Shown: positions 30,449-40,976, counted from the stretch's first letter. The stretch: 64,000 nucleotides of DNA from Hyphomicrobium sp. (GCA_022844105.1 JALHMJ010000012.1:1-64000); one strand, 5' to 3'. A program made the numbers and translations. The notes: a model not told the origin generated them from the sequence alone.

Positions 30449-32881
30449 TCAGCCGCGGATTTCCCCGCCCGTCGCCGATTTGATACCGGCAACGATTTTC
30501 TCCGATACGGCTTCAATGTCTTTTTCGGTCAGCGTCTCGGACGTCGGCTGCAAAGTTACTTCGATCGCCACCGATTTCTTACCCTCTGCAGCCAGTGCTC
30601 CGCCTTCGAAGACATCAAAAACAACAATATTCGCGATCAGCACCCGATCGGCGCCCGCCGCCGCTTTCACCACGTCTCCGGCCGGAACCGTCTTATCGAC
30701 AACGAAAGCGAAGTCGCGGCGCACCGGCAGCAGATCGATGGCGGCGAGCGGCATGCGCGCGCGCGATTTCTTCTTGTCCGGCGGCAGAGCGTCGATGAAT
30801 ACCTCGAACGCCACCGCAGGACCGTCCACATCGAGGGCTTTAAGAGTCGCGGGGTGCAGGTCTCCAAATTGAGCCAGAATGGTTTTCGGGCCGAGACGAA
30901 GCGTGCCTGAGCGGCCAGGATGGTACCACACCGGCGCATCGCGCGTGATCTGTGCCTTCCCAGCATCAACGCCGAGCGCGGCCAATACCGCGACCGCATC
31001 CGCTTTGGCATCGAACACGCTGACCGGTTGCGCCGCGCCGTCCCAGTGCCGTCCCGATCCGGTCGCGCGCGCCGTTCCCGCTCGCACACCGGCCGCAATG
31101 AGCCGCTGATCCGCCGGTTGATCGCCCTGATAGACCTGCCCCAGTTCGAACAAGGCCACGTCGGAGAGACCGCGATTGGCGTTGCGGGCGGCACCCATCA
31201 GGAGGCCCGGCAACAGGCTCGGCCGCATCGATGACAAGTCCGCGGAAATCGGGTTGGCAAGTTCGAGTGCATCGGACCCGCCACCGAAGTGTGTGGCCAT
31301 CGTGCGTGGCAGGAAGGACCAGGTTACTGCCTCCACCATTCCGCGCGCTGCGAGCGTCCGACGCGCGCGGCGTGCCCGCTTTTGCCGTTCGGTCAGGACC
31401 GGCTTGGCAATCCCGCTCGTCCGCTCCAGCGGTGTCGAGGGAATGCGATTGAGACCGGCGATGCGAACCACCTCTTCCACGAGATCGGCCGGCCCATTGA
31501 GATCCGGCCGCCATGTGGGCGTCGTCACGGTAATGTCATGGTCGTGCCCTTCCAGCGCGCATCCAAGCGCCTCCAGGATGTGGCGGACCTCCGCCGTTTC
31601 GATGGCGATCCCAGAAAGCTTTGCGACCCGGTCTGTATCGAACGCAATGACGCGCGCCGTTTGCGGCGCTTTGCCCGCGACCTTTGTCTTTGATGGCGTT
31701 CCACCACAGAATTTTTCGATCATTTGCGTCGCCAGATCGAGCCCTGGCAGCACCGATTGGGGATCAACCCCGCGCTCGAAACGATAGCGCGCGTCCGTGA
31801 CGAGCCCGGCCTTGCGGCCGGTCGTGGCGGTACGCACCGGATCGAACCACGCACTCTCGACCAGCACGTTTCGGGTCGCGTCCGTACAGCCGGAAGCCTC
31901 ACCGCCCATGATACCGCCGAGACCGAGAACGCCGTTGTCGTCGGCGATCACGCACATGGTCTCATCGACCGCATGCTCTTTGCCGTCGAGCCCGAGGAAT
32001 GTCTCGCCGGCCTTTCCGAGCCGCGCGCGGATGGCGCCCGTCAACTTGTCGGCGTCATAGACATGCAGCGGCCGGCCGTGCTCGTTGGAGATGTAGTTCG
32101 TCACGTCGACGAGCGCGTTGATCGGGCGCAGGCCCACGGCCTTCAAGCGGTTCTGCAGCCAGTCCGGCGAGGGTCCGTTTTTCACCCCCGTAATAACGCG
32201 CGCGGCGAATACAGGGCATGCACTTTCCGCGCCCGTCGGAAAGTCGAGCTTGACGTCGATCGGGCAGTCCTTGGCGCCTTCGACGCCGTGGATGCGGGTC
32301 TCGTGTTTCAACGTGCCGAGCCCGGCTGCCGCAAGGTCGCGGGCGATGCCGCGCACGCCGGTGCAATCCGGACGGTTCGGCGTCAGCTTCACCTCAAATA
32401 CAGGATCATTGAGGCCAGCGACGTCGATGTAGCGGCTGCCCACCTTGTCGGCGAGCGTTGCGTCGAGTTCCAGAATTCCCTCGCTGTCCGTCGACAATTC
32501 CAGTTCCGCCGCCGAGCACATCATGCCGTTCGACACGACGCCGCGAACGGGTTTCTTTTCCAGCGTTATCTTCGAGCCCGGTATAAAAGTGCCAAGCGGT
32601 GCGAAAACCGAGACAAGTCCGACGCGCGCGTTCGGCGCACCGCACACGACTTCCATCAGCGGCTGGCCCTTCGCGACCTCCACCTGAACGACCTGCAGCT
32701 TGTCGGCATTGGGATGCTTTTTTGCCTCCACGATGCGTGCGACGGTGAACGCGCCGAGTTTTGCGGCGGGATCTTCCACGCTTTCGACCTCAAGGCCAAT
32801 GGCCGACAGCGTTGTCGCAATCTCCTCGATCGTCGCCGTCGTCTTCAGGTGCTCTTTCAGCCATGACAGCGTGAATTTCAT
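30449..32881 (-). CDS. pheT: phenylalanine--tRNA ligase beta subunit
   Basis: MKFTLSWLKEHLKTTATIEEIATTLSAIGLEVESVEDPA...; ends with FDX-ACB domain; ATG 32881. Confidence 0.96.
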   Translation of the reverse strand: MKFTLSWLKEHLKTTATIEEIATTLSAIGLEVESVEDPAAKLGAFTVARIVEAKKHPNADKLQVVQVEVAKGQPLMEVVCGAPNARVGLVSVFAPLGTFIPGSKITLEKKPVRGVVSNGMMCSAAELELSTDSEGILELDATLADKVGSRYIDVAGLNDPVFEVKLTPNRPDCTGVRGIARDLAAAGLGTLKHETRIHGVEGAKDCPIDVKLDFPTGAESACPVFAARVITGVKNGPSPDWLQNRLKAVGLRPINALVDVTNYISNEHGRPLHVYDADKLTGAIRARLGKAGETFLGLDGKEHAVDETMCVIADDNGVLGLGGIMGGEASGCTDATRNVLVESAWFDPVRTATTGRKAGLVTDARYRFERGVDPQSVLPGLDLATQMIEKFCGGTPSKTKVAGKAPQTARVIAFDTDRVAKLSGIAIETAEVRHILEALGCALEGHDHDITVTTPTWRPDLNGPADLVEEVVRIAGLNRIPSTPLERTSGIAKPVLTERQKRARRARRTLAARGMVEAVTWSFLPRTMATHFGGGSDALELANPISADLSSMRPSLLPGLLMGAARNANRGLSDVALFELGQVYQGDQPADQRLIAAGVRAGTARATGSGRHWDGAAQPVSVFDAKADAVAVLAALGVDAGKAQITRDAPVWYHPGRSGTLRLGPKTILAQFGDLHPATLKALDVDGPAVAFEVFIDALPPDKKKSRARMPLAAIDLLPVRRDFAFVVDKTVPAGDVVKAAAGADRVLIANIVVFDVFEGGALAAEGKKSVAIEVTLQPTSETLTEKDIEAVSEKIVAGIKSATGGEIRG

Positions 32882-32895
32882 CGCAATTGTTCCGT

Positions 32896-33219
32896 TCAGC
32901 GGGTCTTCTGGGCGTTGATCGCCATGATGTAGATCAGCACCCACAGCAGTGCGGGCGCCAGCGTGAAGGCAAAACCGGACACGAAGCTTTGCCCGAGACG
33001 TTCACCGAGTGAACAAGCCGCCGCGGAGCCATCGAGGCCATAACAATTGCCATCGAAAATCATGGCGTCGTAGGCGAGCGGCAGCAGCATCAGCGCCGCG
33101 ACGCCGAATGCGCCGACGATCTGCTGTTGCGCCAGGGGGCGCTGCCCCATGATCGAGCCGAGACCGAACGCGACGAGCAGCGCCACGGTCATTAGGATCA
33201 GCGGAATGGCCAGCGCCAT
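32896..33219 (-). CDS. small multi-pass membrane protein of unknown function, between pheS and pheT
   Basis: MALAIPLILMTVALLVAFGLGSIMGQRPLAQQQIVGAFGVAALMLLPLAYD...FAFTLAPALLWVLIYIMAINAQKTR. Confidence 0.7.
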   Translation of the reverse strand: MALAIPLILMTVALLVAFGLGSIMGQRPLAQQQIVGAFGVAALMLLPLAYDAMIFDGNCYGLDGSAAACSLGERLGQSFVSGFAFTLAPALLWVLIYIMAINAQKTR

Positions 33220-33237
33220 GGTCTAATCTCCACTACG

Positions 33238-34311
33238 TCATGACGACAGCCCGCCGCCGAGGGTCGGCTGGTCGAGCAGCGAAAAACCGTAGTGGCGCAG
33301 CCAGCGCAGATCGGCGGAAAAAAATGCGCGCAGGTCCGGCAGCCCGTATTTGAGCATTGCGATGCGATCCAGCCCCATGCCGAAAGCAAAGCCCTGGTAT
33401 TTTTCAGGGTCGAGACCGCAGTTGGCAATGACGTTCGGATGCACCATTCCGCAACCCAGGATCTCAAGCCACTGTCCCGGTTTACCGATTGCGGAGGCGT
33501 CGATATCGACCTCCATCGAGGGCTCGGTGAAAGGAAAGTGCGAGGCGCGGAACCGCATCGTGACATTGTCGACCTCGAAGAACGCTTTGGCGAATTCTTC
33601 CAGTACCCACTTCAGATGGCCCATATGGGTCGTCTCATCGATGACGAGACCTTCGATCTGGTGAAACATCGGCGTGTGCGTCTGGTCGCTATCGCAGCGA
33701 TAGACGCGGCCCGGTGCGATGATGCGGATGGGCGGCGTCTTGGTCTGCATCGTGCGGATTTGCACCGGGCTCGTATGCGTGCGCAGGAGGAGCCGCGAGC
33801 CGTCGGGCTTCGGGTTGAAGTAAAACGTATCGTGCTCCTGTCGCGCCGGATGCTCGGCGGGCATATTGAGCTTCGTAAAGTTGAGGTCGTCCGTTTCGAT
33901 ATCCGGACCCTCCGCGACCTCAAACCCCAGATCAGCAAAAATTTCGATGCACTCGTCGAGCACTTGGCTCACGGGATGAATTCGGCCCTGTAACGCGACG
34001 CCGGCCCGCACCGGCAGCGTGATGTCTTCTCGCTCATGGGTGAGCCGGGTTGTGAGTGCCGCGGCTTCAAGCATCGACCGGCGCTCGTCCAGCGCATCTG
34101 AAACCTTTGCCTTCACTGCGTTGACAGACGCGCCGAACGCCTTGCGCTCATCCGGCGGTAATTTCCCGAGTTGCGCCATTAGCTCCGACACACGACCCTT
34201 CTTGCCGAGCGCGGCAACGCGCACGACATCAAGCGCGGCGAGATCGGTCGCTGCCGCAATCTCTTCCAATACATCGTGTTCGAGGTGGGTGAGATCAGTG
34301 CCAGATGACAT
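33238..34311 (-). CDS. pheS: phenylalanine--tRNA ligase alpha subunit
   Basis: [57 protein letters not shown]...[24 protein letters not shown] 34311. Confidence 0.96.
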   Translation of the reverse strand: MSSGTDLTHLEHDVLEEIAAATDLAALDVVRVAALGKKGRVSELMAQLGKLPPDERKAFGASVNAVKAKVSDALDERRSMLEAAALTTRLTHEREDITLPVRAGVALQGRIHPVSQVLDECIEIFADLGFEVAEGPDIETDDLNFTKLNMPAEHPARQEHDTFYFNPKPDGSRLLLRTHTSPVQIRTMQTKTPPIRIIAPGRVYRCDSDQTHTPMFHQIEGLVIDETTHMGHLKWVLEEFAKAFFEVDNVTMRFRASHFPFTEPSMEVDIDASAIGKPGQWLEILGCGMVHPNVIANCGLDPEKYQGFAFGMGLDRIAMLKYGLPDLRAFFSADLRWLRHYGFSLLDQPTLGGGLSS

Positions 34312-34496
34312 GCGTGACAGCCTCCGGAAGGGGCAGGCGCCCGGCATCCCGTCCGCGGGTCTCACGTGAGGCGCCGGCCTCTGGCAGAGGCGCAGCGATG
34401 CGGGCCCCGCAGGGCGCGACGGTCAGGCTAGGCAGAAGAGTGGATCCGGGGGTAACGACCCCCCGGATGATCGATCGTGTTCAGCGCAAAATACGG

Positions 34497-34862
34497 TCAG
34501 GCAGCTTTCGGCAGTGCAGCCTGCGCCTGATCGACCAGCGCCTTGAAAGCAGCGTTGTCCTTCACGGCGATGTCGGCGAGAACCTTGCGGTCGACCTCGA
34601 TGCCGGCCTTCGTGAGGCCGTCGATGAAGCGACCATAGGTCAAGCCATGTTCGCGCGCGGCGGCGTTGATGCGCTGAATCCAGAGCGCGCGGAAGGTGCG
34701 CTTCTTGTTTTTCCGGTCGCGGAAGTTGTACTGCATGGCCTTTTCGACGGCCTGCTTGGCGACGCGGATCGTATTCTTGCGACGGCCATAATAGCCCTTC
34801 GCGGCCTTGAGGACTTTCTTGTGCTTGGCGTGGGCGGTAACGCCACGCTTGACGCGTGCCAT
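34497..34862 (-). CDS. rplT: 50S ribosomal protein L20
   Basis: [70 protein letters not shown]. Confidence 0.97.
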   Translation of the reverse strand: MARVKRGVTAHAKHKKVLKAAKGYYGRRKNTIRVAKQAVEKAMQYNFRDRKNKKRTFRALWIQRINAAAREHGLTYGRFIDGLTKAGIEVDRKVLADIAVKDNAAFKALVDQAQAALPKAA

Positions 34863-34923
34863 GAGACTTCTCCGTTTCGTTCACTGGGTGAGGGCTGAAC
34901 CGGCTGTCGACAGCCGGAAACGA

Positions 34924-35124
34924 TTAGCGGTTGTAGGGCATGTACTTCTTGACGATGTTCGCATCCGAATCGCTCAGCACCATCGTGCCGCGCGCTTTCT
35001 GGATGAACTTGGTCGTCCGCTTGATCATGCCGTGCCGCTTGCCAGCAGCACCCGCCTTCACCTTGCCCGTCGCCGTAAAACGGAAACGCTTTTTGGCACC
35101 ACTCTTGGTCTTCATCTTGGGCAT
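34924..35124 (-). CDS. rpmI: 50S ribosomal protein L35
   Basis: [69 protein letters not shown] 35124. Confidence 0.97.
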   Translation of the reverse strand: MPKMKTKSGAKKRFRFTATGKVKAGAAGKRHGMIKRTTKFIQKARGTMVLSDSDANIVKKYMPYNR

Positions 35125-35719
35125 TTGGCTTTCCTTTCTCACTGCCGGCCCAAAGGCCGGCGGACAGCGATCGATCTGGGGCTCGAGCCCCAAGGCGCGC
35201 TGCCGTTTTCGTTGATTGAAGCATGAAAGCCGCCACGGCATGCCCTGCCGGACGGCTCCGGGCCGCGTTATACGGGCAGCACGGACGCGATGCAACGGGG
35301 TCACTCTGCCAAATTTGACAGGATGCCGGGCGCCGGCACTAAGCGGGGCAATCCATGCCGCCGCCATCGCGAAGGGCTGCAGGCATCCGACTGCGACCGA
35401 TGCGTCGGGTTGTGCCCCCAACCTATGAGGCGGATAGGCGACCATGGCAGGGACCGGCGATAGGCTTGCGGTGAACCGATCCGCCGCTACGGCAAGCCAA
35501 TGAAAAAAACGCGTGTTTCCGTGAAATTGTGTCGGTTGTCTATAGGCTTCGACCTTGCGCTCCGGGCGCTCTCGGGTCATATAGACGGCATCGAACACGC
35601 CTTGGCTTACTCTGCGACAGCTCTACCGAGTCTGACACTAGACGTCTCCAACGCGCGATTTGATGGCCCCCGAGGTCGTCGCTTCGGGGTATTTTACCTA
35701 TGCTTTGGAGGCATAATCG

Positions 35720-35926
35720 ATGTCGACTGGTACCGTGAAGTGGTTCAACGGACAGAAGGGCTACGGGTTTATTCAGCCGGACGAAGGTGGGAACGACGTA
35801 TTCGTTCACATTTCGGCTGTCGAGCGCGCTGGCCTTTCGTCTCTGCGTGAAGGTCAGAAGATCTCCTTCGAGACCGAGCGCGGCCGCAACGGCAAAATCG
35901 CTGCGATCAACCTGCGTCCCCTCTAA
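35720..35926 (+). CDS. cold-shock protein (CspA family)
   Basis: MSTGTVKWFNGQKGYGFIQPDEGGNDVFVHISAVERAGLSSLREGQKISFETERGRNGKIAAINLRPL. Confidence 0.96.
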   Translation: MSTGTVKWFNGQKGYGFIQPDEGGNDVFVHISAVERAGLSSLREGQKISFETERGRNGKIAAINLRPL

Positions 35927-35953
35927 TCAAGGGTCGGCCGCACGGATCGTTCT

Positions 35954-35983
35954 TGGGGAGCAGAGCCACTCTGCTCCCCATTT
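35954..35983 (+). terminator. Rho-independent terminator downstream of cold-shock gene
   Basis: TGGGGAGCAG-AGCCACT-CTGCTCCCCA followed by TTTG. Confidence 0.7.
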
Positions 35984-36034
35984 GATTGTGCGCTCGCCAC
36001 GGCGGCGAAGCGCATCGAAGTTTTAAGGGGCTAC

Positions 36035-36316
36035 ATGGCTAAAGAAGAAATGCTCGAGTTCGAGGGCGTGGTGGTGGAGGTGCTCCCCGATGCCCGCTGC
36101 CGTGTGAAACTCGACAATGGCCACGAGGTCGTCGCCTACACGTCGGGCCGCATGAAGAAGAACCGAATTCGGATCCTTGCAGGCGACAAGGTCACGATTG
36201 AGATGACGCCCTACGATCTCACCAAGGGCCGCATCAATTTTCGTCACAAGGATGCGCGCGGCGGGCCTCCTCCAGGAGCCGGCGGACCTCCCGGCGGCCA
36301 GCAGCGCCGTCGTTGA
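36035..36316 (+). CDS. infA: translation initiation factor IF-1 with Gly/Pro-rich C-terminal extension
   Basis: [72 protein letters not shown] followed by [21 protein letters not shown]. Confidence 0.93.
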   Translation: MAKEEMLEFEGVVVEVLPDARCRVKLDNGHEVVAYTSGRMKKNRIRILAGDKVTIEMTPYDLTKGRINFRHKDARGGPPPGAGGPPGGQQRRR

Positions 36317-36395
36317 TTGAAGTCGCGATTTATCAAAGAGACGAGGCCGGCGGCAGTGCGCGTCGGCCCGTTTTGTTTTGCTCATTTGCCGTTGG

Positions 36396-37223
36396 CTAGA
36401 ATACGCGGTGGGGGAAGTAGCGCGAAACGAGTTCGTCAAATCGGCCCGACGCGCGGACTTTGTGCAAAGCTGCATTCAGCAGTGCCTTGATTTGCGGGTC
36501 GTTGCGGGGCACGGCAATGGCTAAGCCATCTCCAAAGTAGCGCGGTTCAAAAAACGGCCCACCCCTCAATTCGCAGCAGCGCTTTGAAAGCGTGCCATTG
36601 ATCCAGAACGCCAATCCGATGCCGTCGTCGAAGACATAATCTGCTTTACCTTGCAGCATGGCTTCGCGCGCCAACTCCGCCGTTTCAAACACCTGCACGC
36701 GGCTGTCGCGGAAAAAAGTCTTCAAGAATGCTTCATGCGGAGTGCCGCGCGCCACCGCGATCGACCGTCCGTCGAGAAGGTCCGGCGCCACGTCCACTTT
36801 TTCCATAGTGGTTTTGGCGGCAAACCGGCCTGGAGTGTGGAAGTAGCGGTCAGTAAAATCGACCTTGCGCAGCGCGTCCGACGTCACGGTATGGCCGGCG
36901 ATGACCGCATCCGCTTCACCCCGCTGGAGCGCGACGAGAAGTTCGTCCCATGGCCGCACGCGAATATCGCACGCCGCCCCGATCTCGTTGCACAGCGTGC
37001 GCGCCAGATCGACGTTGAAGCCATTTAAGACGCCGTCCTCGTCGAGGTAGTTGAACGGCGGAAAGTCGCCTTCTGTCAGAAACCGTACCACGACCCGGCG
37101 TGGCTGCTGTCCTTCCGCCGCAGGCTCTTGTGCCCGTGAATCTGTTGCAAAGAAGCCGGTTGGCACAAGCGCCATCGCAACGACGATAGACAGAAAGCAG
37201 CGTTTGATAGCGAACAGCATCAT
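36396..37223 (-). CDS. ABC-type amino-acid substrate-binding protein (family 3)
   Basis: Signal peptide; RFLTEGDFPPFNYLDEDGVLNGFNVDLARTLCNEIGAACDIRVRPWDELLVALQRGEADAVIAG. Confidence 0.88.
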   Translation of the reverse strand: MMLFAIKRCFLSIVVAMALVPTGFFATDSRAQEPAAEGQQPRRVVVRFLTEGDFPPFNYLDEDGVLNGFNVDLARTLCNEIGAACDIRVRPWDELLVALQRGEADAVIAGHTVTSDALRKVDFTDRYFHTPGRFAAKTTMEKVDVAPDLLDGRSIAVARGTPHEAFLKTFFRDSRVQVFETAELAREAMLQGKADYVFDDGIGLAFWINGTLSKRCCELRGGPFFEPRYFGDGLAIAVPRNDPQIKALLNAALHKVRASGRFDELVSRYFPHRVF

Positions 37224-37401
37224 GTGGACCGGGTGTTCAGCTCAAGCAAGGTCCCGTAGTCTGAACAGTGTTGGTGTCCGGACTGCGGCTGCCGACTTGT
37301 CGTGCGGGCGCATCGCGGTGTCAAATCATCCTCGCGGACAGCCGACGTCGCTGGATCTACCCTCCAGCGACGCGACCCGGTTATTGGGGCGGTCAGTTCC
37401 C

Positions 37402-38811
37402 ATGTGGCCGGATGCGTTGCGCGTCCAGGCCCCACACTTTTCCGCAGCCGAGCCGATGGCAATCTGGCAACGCCGCCTTCTGGCTGTTCTGGTTACGTCA
37501 ATCCTGATCGGTATGGTGGTTTCCCCCGATTTGTCGGCGACCCTTCTCATGGCGGTGTTGACACCAATTTTTCTGTGCGTTGCTTTCTTGCGCGCAACGG
37601 CTCTGTGGGTTTTCACCAGAATGCCACCGGTTGCGCATGCCCCGGCCGTCCCGGCCGCCGAACCGCTGCCGATTTATTCGATCCTGGTGCCCCTCTATGC
37701 CGAAGCCCATATGGCGGGATCGCTTGTCGCCGCACTCGAACGGATCGATTGGCCGCCCGATCGGCGAGATTTTATCTTCATCACTGAAACTGGCGATGAC
37801 GCGACCCGCCTCGCCCTCGAGGCGGTCATCGGCAACCGCGTCGGCATGCGCATCATCGTCGTGCCGCCGGGAAACCCGCGCACCAAGCCGCGCGCCCTGA
37901 TGTATGCCTTGCCCCACGCGATTGGCGAGTTGGTCGTTGTATTCGATGCAGAAGACGAACCCGAACCCGGGCAATTGAGAGAAGCTTTCCGGCGGTTTTA
38001 TTTCTCTGGCCCTGAACTCGGCTGCCTGCAGGCGCGGCTCAACATATACAACGTACGCGCGAGCTTGATCACACGCCAGTTCACCCTGGAGTATACGGCT
38101 TTATTCGATGCGCTTCTGCCGGCCGTCGAGCATCTCCGCCTGCCGCTTCCCCTGGGCGGCACATCGAACCATTTCCGTCGCCACGTGCTCGATGAGTGCG
38201 GCGGCTGGGATCCCTACAACGTCACCGAGGACGCGGACCTGGGCTTTCGCCTTGCACGATTGGGCTATCGCGTCGCGATGCTCAACTCGACCACGTGGGA
38301 GGAAGCGCCACCGACCATACGCGGCTGGACTGGACAGCGGTCCCGCTGGCTCAAAGGCTGGATGCAGACGACGCTCGTGCATCTTCGCGATCCAGCCCGC
38401 TTGCGGTCTGAACTCGGCACGCGCGGCTTTTTGGGTTTTAATATCCTGATGGGTGGCGTTATTTTTTCAGCTCTTGTCCATCCGCTGGTCTACGCTTATG
38501 CGCTTTGGAAATTGGCGACCGGCGATCTCACCCTCTGGCCGCCGGACGGCTGGCCGGCCGTTTTTTGGTGGGCCGGAGCTGCGAACCTGATGGTCGCTTA
38601 CGTGGTCGGAATTGCGCTAGCGATGATCTGCGGCTGGCGCCGGCATGGACCTCGCCTCGCCTTTCACGCGCTCCTGCTGCCCATTTACTGGTTAATGATT
38701 TCCTTTGCAGCCTACCGCGCGGTGTTTGATCTCGCCCGTCAGCCATTCCACTGGCGCAAGACAGCGCATAAGGGAAAAGCAGGTGCATACCGCCGCAACT
38801 CATCCGAATAG
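37402..38811 (+). CDS. membrane glycosyltransferase, GT2 family (cellulose-synthase-like)
   Basis: YSILVPLYAEAHMAGSLVAALERIDWP..., FDAEDEPEP, VTEDADLGFRLA, QRSRWLKGWMQT; multiple TMs; ATG 37402 preferred over the 37051 track start. Confidence 0.88.
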   Translation: MWPDALRVQAPHFSAAEPMAIWQRRLLAVLVTSILIGMVVSPDLSATLLMAVLTPIFLCVAFLRATALWVFTRMPPVAHAPAVPAAEPLPIYSILVPLYAEAHMAGSLVAALERIDWPPDRRDFIFITETGDDATRLALEAVIGNRVGMRIIVVPPGNPRTKPRALMYALPHAIGELVVVFDAEDEPEPGQLREAFRRFYFSGPELGCLQARLNIYNVRASLITRQFTLEYTALFDALLPAVEHLRLPLPLGGTSNHFRRHVLDECGGWDPYNVTEDADLGFRLARLGYRVAMLNSTTWEEAPPTIRGWTGQRSRWLKGWMQTTLVHLRDPARLRSELGTRGFLGFNILMGGVIFSALVHPLVYAYALWKLATGDLTLWPPDGWPAVFWWAGAANLMVAYVVGIALAMICGWRRHGPRLAFHALLLPIYWLMISFAAYRAVFDLARQPFHWRKTAHKGKAGAYRRNSSE

Positions 38812-38907
38812 CAATTCAATCAAACGCGGGCCGTGTGATTGACATTCCACTTTGCGGACTTAAGCGTATGTTGTGTTAAAAACACTATTTAGAAGTGTGA
38901 GGCGAAC

Positions 38908-39198
38908 GTGGCGACGCTGGATCAGCTGATCGTTTGGGCGATCGTAGGCCTCATTGGCGGCAGTCTGGCCGGTCGTCTTTACGCTTGGGATAAACAGGGT
39001 TTAGGGCGTGTTCGCAATCTCGCTCTCGGATTGGCCGGCGCGGTGATTGGCGGCCTTCTGTTTCGCATTTTTGGAATTTTGCCCGACCTGGACCGCATTT
39101 CGATTTCATTGCGCGATGTCGTGGCGGCTGTGGTTGGAGCTTTCCTTGTGCTCGCTTCAATCTGGCTTTGGACCAAATATTCTGCCAAAGCGCCGTAG
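38908..39198 (+). CDS. GlsB/YeaQ/YmgE-like small membrane protein
   Basis: LDQLIVWAIVGLIGGSLAGRLYAWDKQGLGRVRNLALGLAGAVIGGLLFRIFGI; three TMs; GTG start. Confidence 0.75.
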   Translation: MATLDQLIVWAIVGLIGGSLAGRLYAWDKQGLGRVRNLALGLAGAVIGGLLFRIFGILPDLDRISISLRDVVAAVVGAFLVLASIWLWTKYSAKAP

Positions 39199-39223
39199 TC
39201 CACTGGCCATGAGATTGTAGACA

Positions 39224-40963
39224 ATGCAGCCGATCATCGATCCGCGTTCCGGTGACGTTGAGGACGATGCGTCGAGCACAAAAAGCCGTAAGCTGGCGGC
39301 CATTGCCGGCAGCATGCTCGCTGAGATCAGCTTTCCCAAGCTGATTGTCGCCTGGGTCTTGCTCATCGGCCTGCCCGGATTGCTTCTTGGTTTGGCACCG
39401 CCCGTCGCGTGGGCCTGGCTGTCGCGTGTATCGGACAAATTTGCAGCCATTTCCGGAATTGGATCGCTGCTGATCTTCGCGGGAATTTTGCTCGTTGGTT
39501 GGTATGGAATCCGCCCGCTTTTCCGTTTCATGGAGCGCAGCTTCTGGTCGCTCCAAGCCCTCGCCGTCCAGCCCGTCTACGCGGCGTGCCGTGAAGGCCT
39601 CAGCCAGATTGCGGAGGGCTTTCTCGAACCGGAAGCCAAAGAACAGGACCGCTCTCGAAGGCGGGCCAAGATGGCAGCGGTCGCCGGATTTCTGGCCTGC
39701 GCAATCGGCGTGGCACTCGTGGCACTGGCTTGGCCCTACACACAGTGGACGGCAACCTGGCAAGCGCTCTCAACACCGTCTACGCTTCTCATGCCCGCCC
39801 TTGCGAACGCTATTACAATCGTCGCCGGTTATCTTGCCGCGGCTTCGATCGTGTGGGGTTTGACCGATGCCGTCATGGAGCAGCCCGAAAAGTTCGCGGC
39901 CTTTGAGAAGTCGAATGGCGACGGCAAGCGATTTCGCATCGCTCATCTCTCCGACCTACATACTGTTGGCGAACGGTTTGGCTTCCGCATCGAGTCGGGA
40001 CGTCTGGGCCCGCAGGGCAATGGCCGTCTTGATGCCGTGCTCGAGCGGTTGCAGGATCTCCACGATCACGACCCGTTGGAAGTCATCCTGATAACCGGCG
40101 ACATGACCGACGCCGGACGATCGGCGGAGTGGGCCGAATTCTTTTGCAGTCTGGCTCGGCACCCGCGGCTCCTCGAACGCACACTCATTCTGCCGGGAAA
40201 TCACGACTTGAACGTCGCCGACCGCGCGAATCCGGCCAGGCTGGAATTGCCAACCAGCCCGCGAAAGCAATTGCGGCAAATGCGCGTGGTATCGGCCATG
40301 GCGGCCGTTCAGGGACGTCGCGCATTCGTTTGTGACCGGGCCAAAGGCGAAGTTGGCCCGCTGCTGGCCGATGCGATTGAACCCGCTGGAACGCAAATGA
40401 AGTCGCTCGCCGATGTGGGGCGATTTGGCCCATCGTCGGAATTGTCCCGCTTATGGTCCGACGTCTTTCCGCTCATTGTTCCGCCGCGTGATCCAGGCGG
40501 GCTCGGCATCATTCTTATGAATTCCAATGCGCAAACGAATTTCTCGTTCACAAATGCATTGGGACTGGTATCGGCCGACGACGTCGCCATTGCCTGCAAG
40601 GTCATCGGCCAGTATCCGGGAACTGCCTGGATCATCGCCCTCCACCACCATCTGGTCGAATACCCATTGCCCGTTAAAGCGTTTTCGGAACGCATCGGCA
40701 CGGCCTTGATCAACGGGAGCTGGCTGGTCCGGAAGTTGCGGCCGGTCGCCACGCGCGTCGCCATGATGCACGGGCACCGCCACATCGATTGGATCGGGCG
40801 GATCGGAAGGCTGACCGTTATCTCGGCGCCATCACCCGTCATGGAAGCAAAGGACGGTGATGCCACCTGCTTCTATGTGCACACGGTCGTTGTGCGGACG
40901 GATGGAAATATTGCGCTGACGAACCCGGAAAAGGTTGCAGTTGCCGGTCAGGCGCTGTCTTAG
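39224..40963 (+). CDS. metallophosphoesterase with N-terminal transmembrane region
   Basis: RIAHLSDLHTVGERFG..., LITGDMTDAG, LILPGNHDLNV, ALHHHLVEYP, MMHGHRHIDW (calcineurin-like motifs). Confidence 0.88.
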   Translation: MQPIIDPRSGDVEDDASSTKSRKLAAIAGSMLAEISFPKLIVAWVLLIGLPGLLLGLAPPVAWAWLSRVSDKFAAISGIGSLLIFAGILLVGWYGIRPLFRFMERSFWSLQALAVQPVYAACREGLSQIAEGFLEPEAKEQDRSRRRAKMAAVAGFLACAIGVALVALAWPYTQWTATWQALSTPSTLLMPALANAITIVAGYLAAASIVWGLTDAVMEQPEKFAAFEKSNGDGKRFRIAHLSDLHTVGERFGFRIESGRLGPQGNGRLDAVLERLQDLHDHDPLEVILITGDMTDAGRSAEWAEFFCSLARHPRLLERTLILPGNHDLNVADRANPARLELPTSPRKQLRQMRVVSAMAAVQGRRAFVCDRAKGEVGPLLADAIEPAGTQMKSLADVGRFGPSSELSRLWSDVFPLIVPPRDPGGLGIILMNSNAQTNFSFTNALGLVSADDVAIACKVIGQYPGTAWIIALHHHLVEYPLPVKAFSERIGTALINGSWLVRKLRPVATRVAMMHGHRHIDWIGRIGRLTVISAPSPVMEAKDGDATCFYVHTVVVRTDGNIALTNPEKVAVAGQALS

Positions 40964-40976
40964 TTCACTGGGAAAT

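Noticed and set aside
31724-32866. 380-aa ORF antisense to pheT
   Set aside because: Fully overlaps a well-supported pheT; Arg-rich translation typical of spurious antisense frames.
34443-34468. Hairpin ATCCGGGGG-TAACGA-CCCCCCGGAT after rplT considered as terminator
   Set aside because: Good stem but no T-run, and pheS lies downstream in the same direction; could be attenuation or just structure, so not called.
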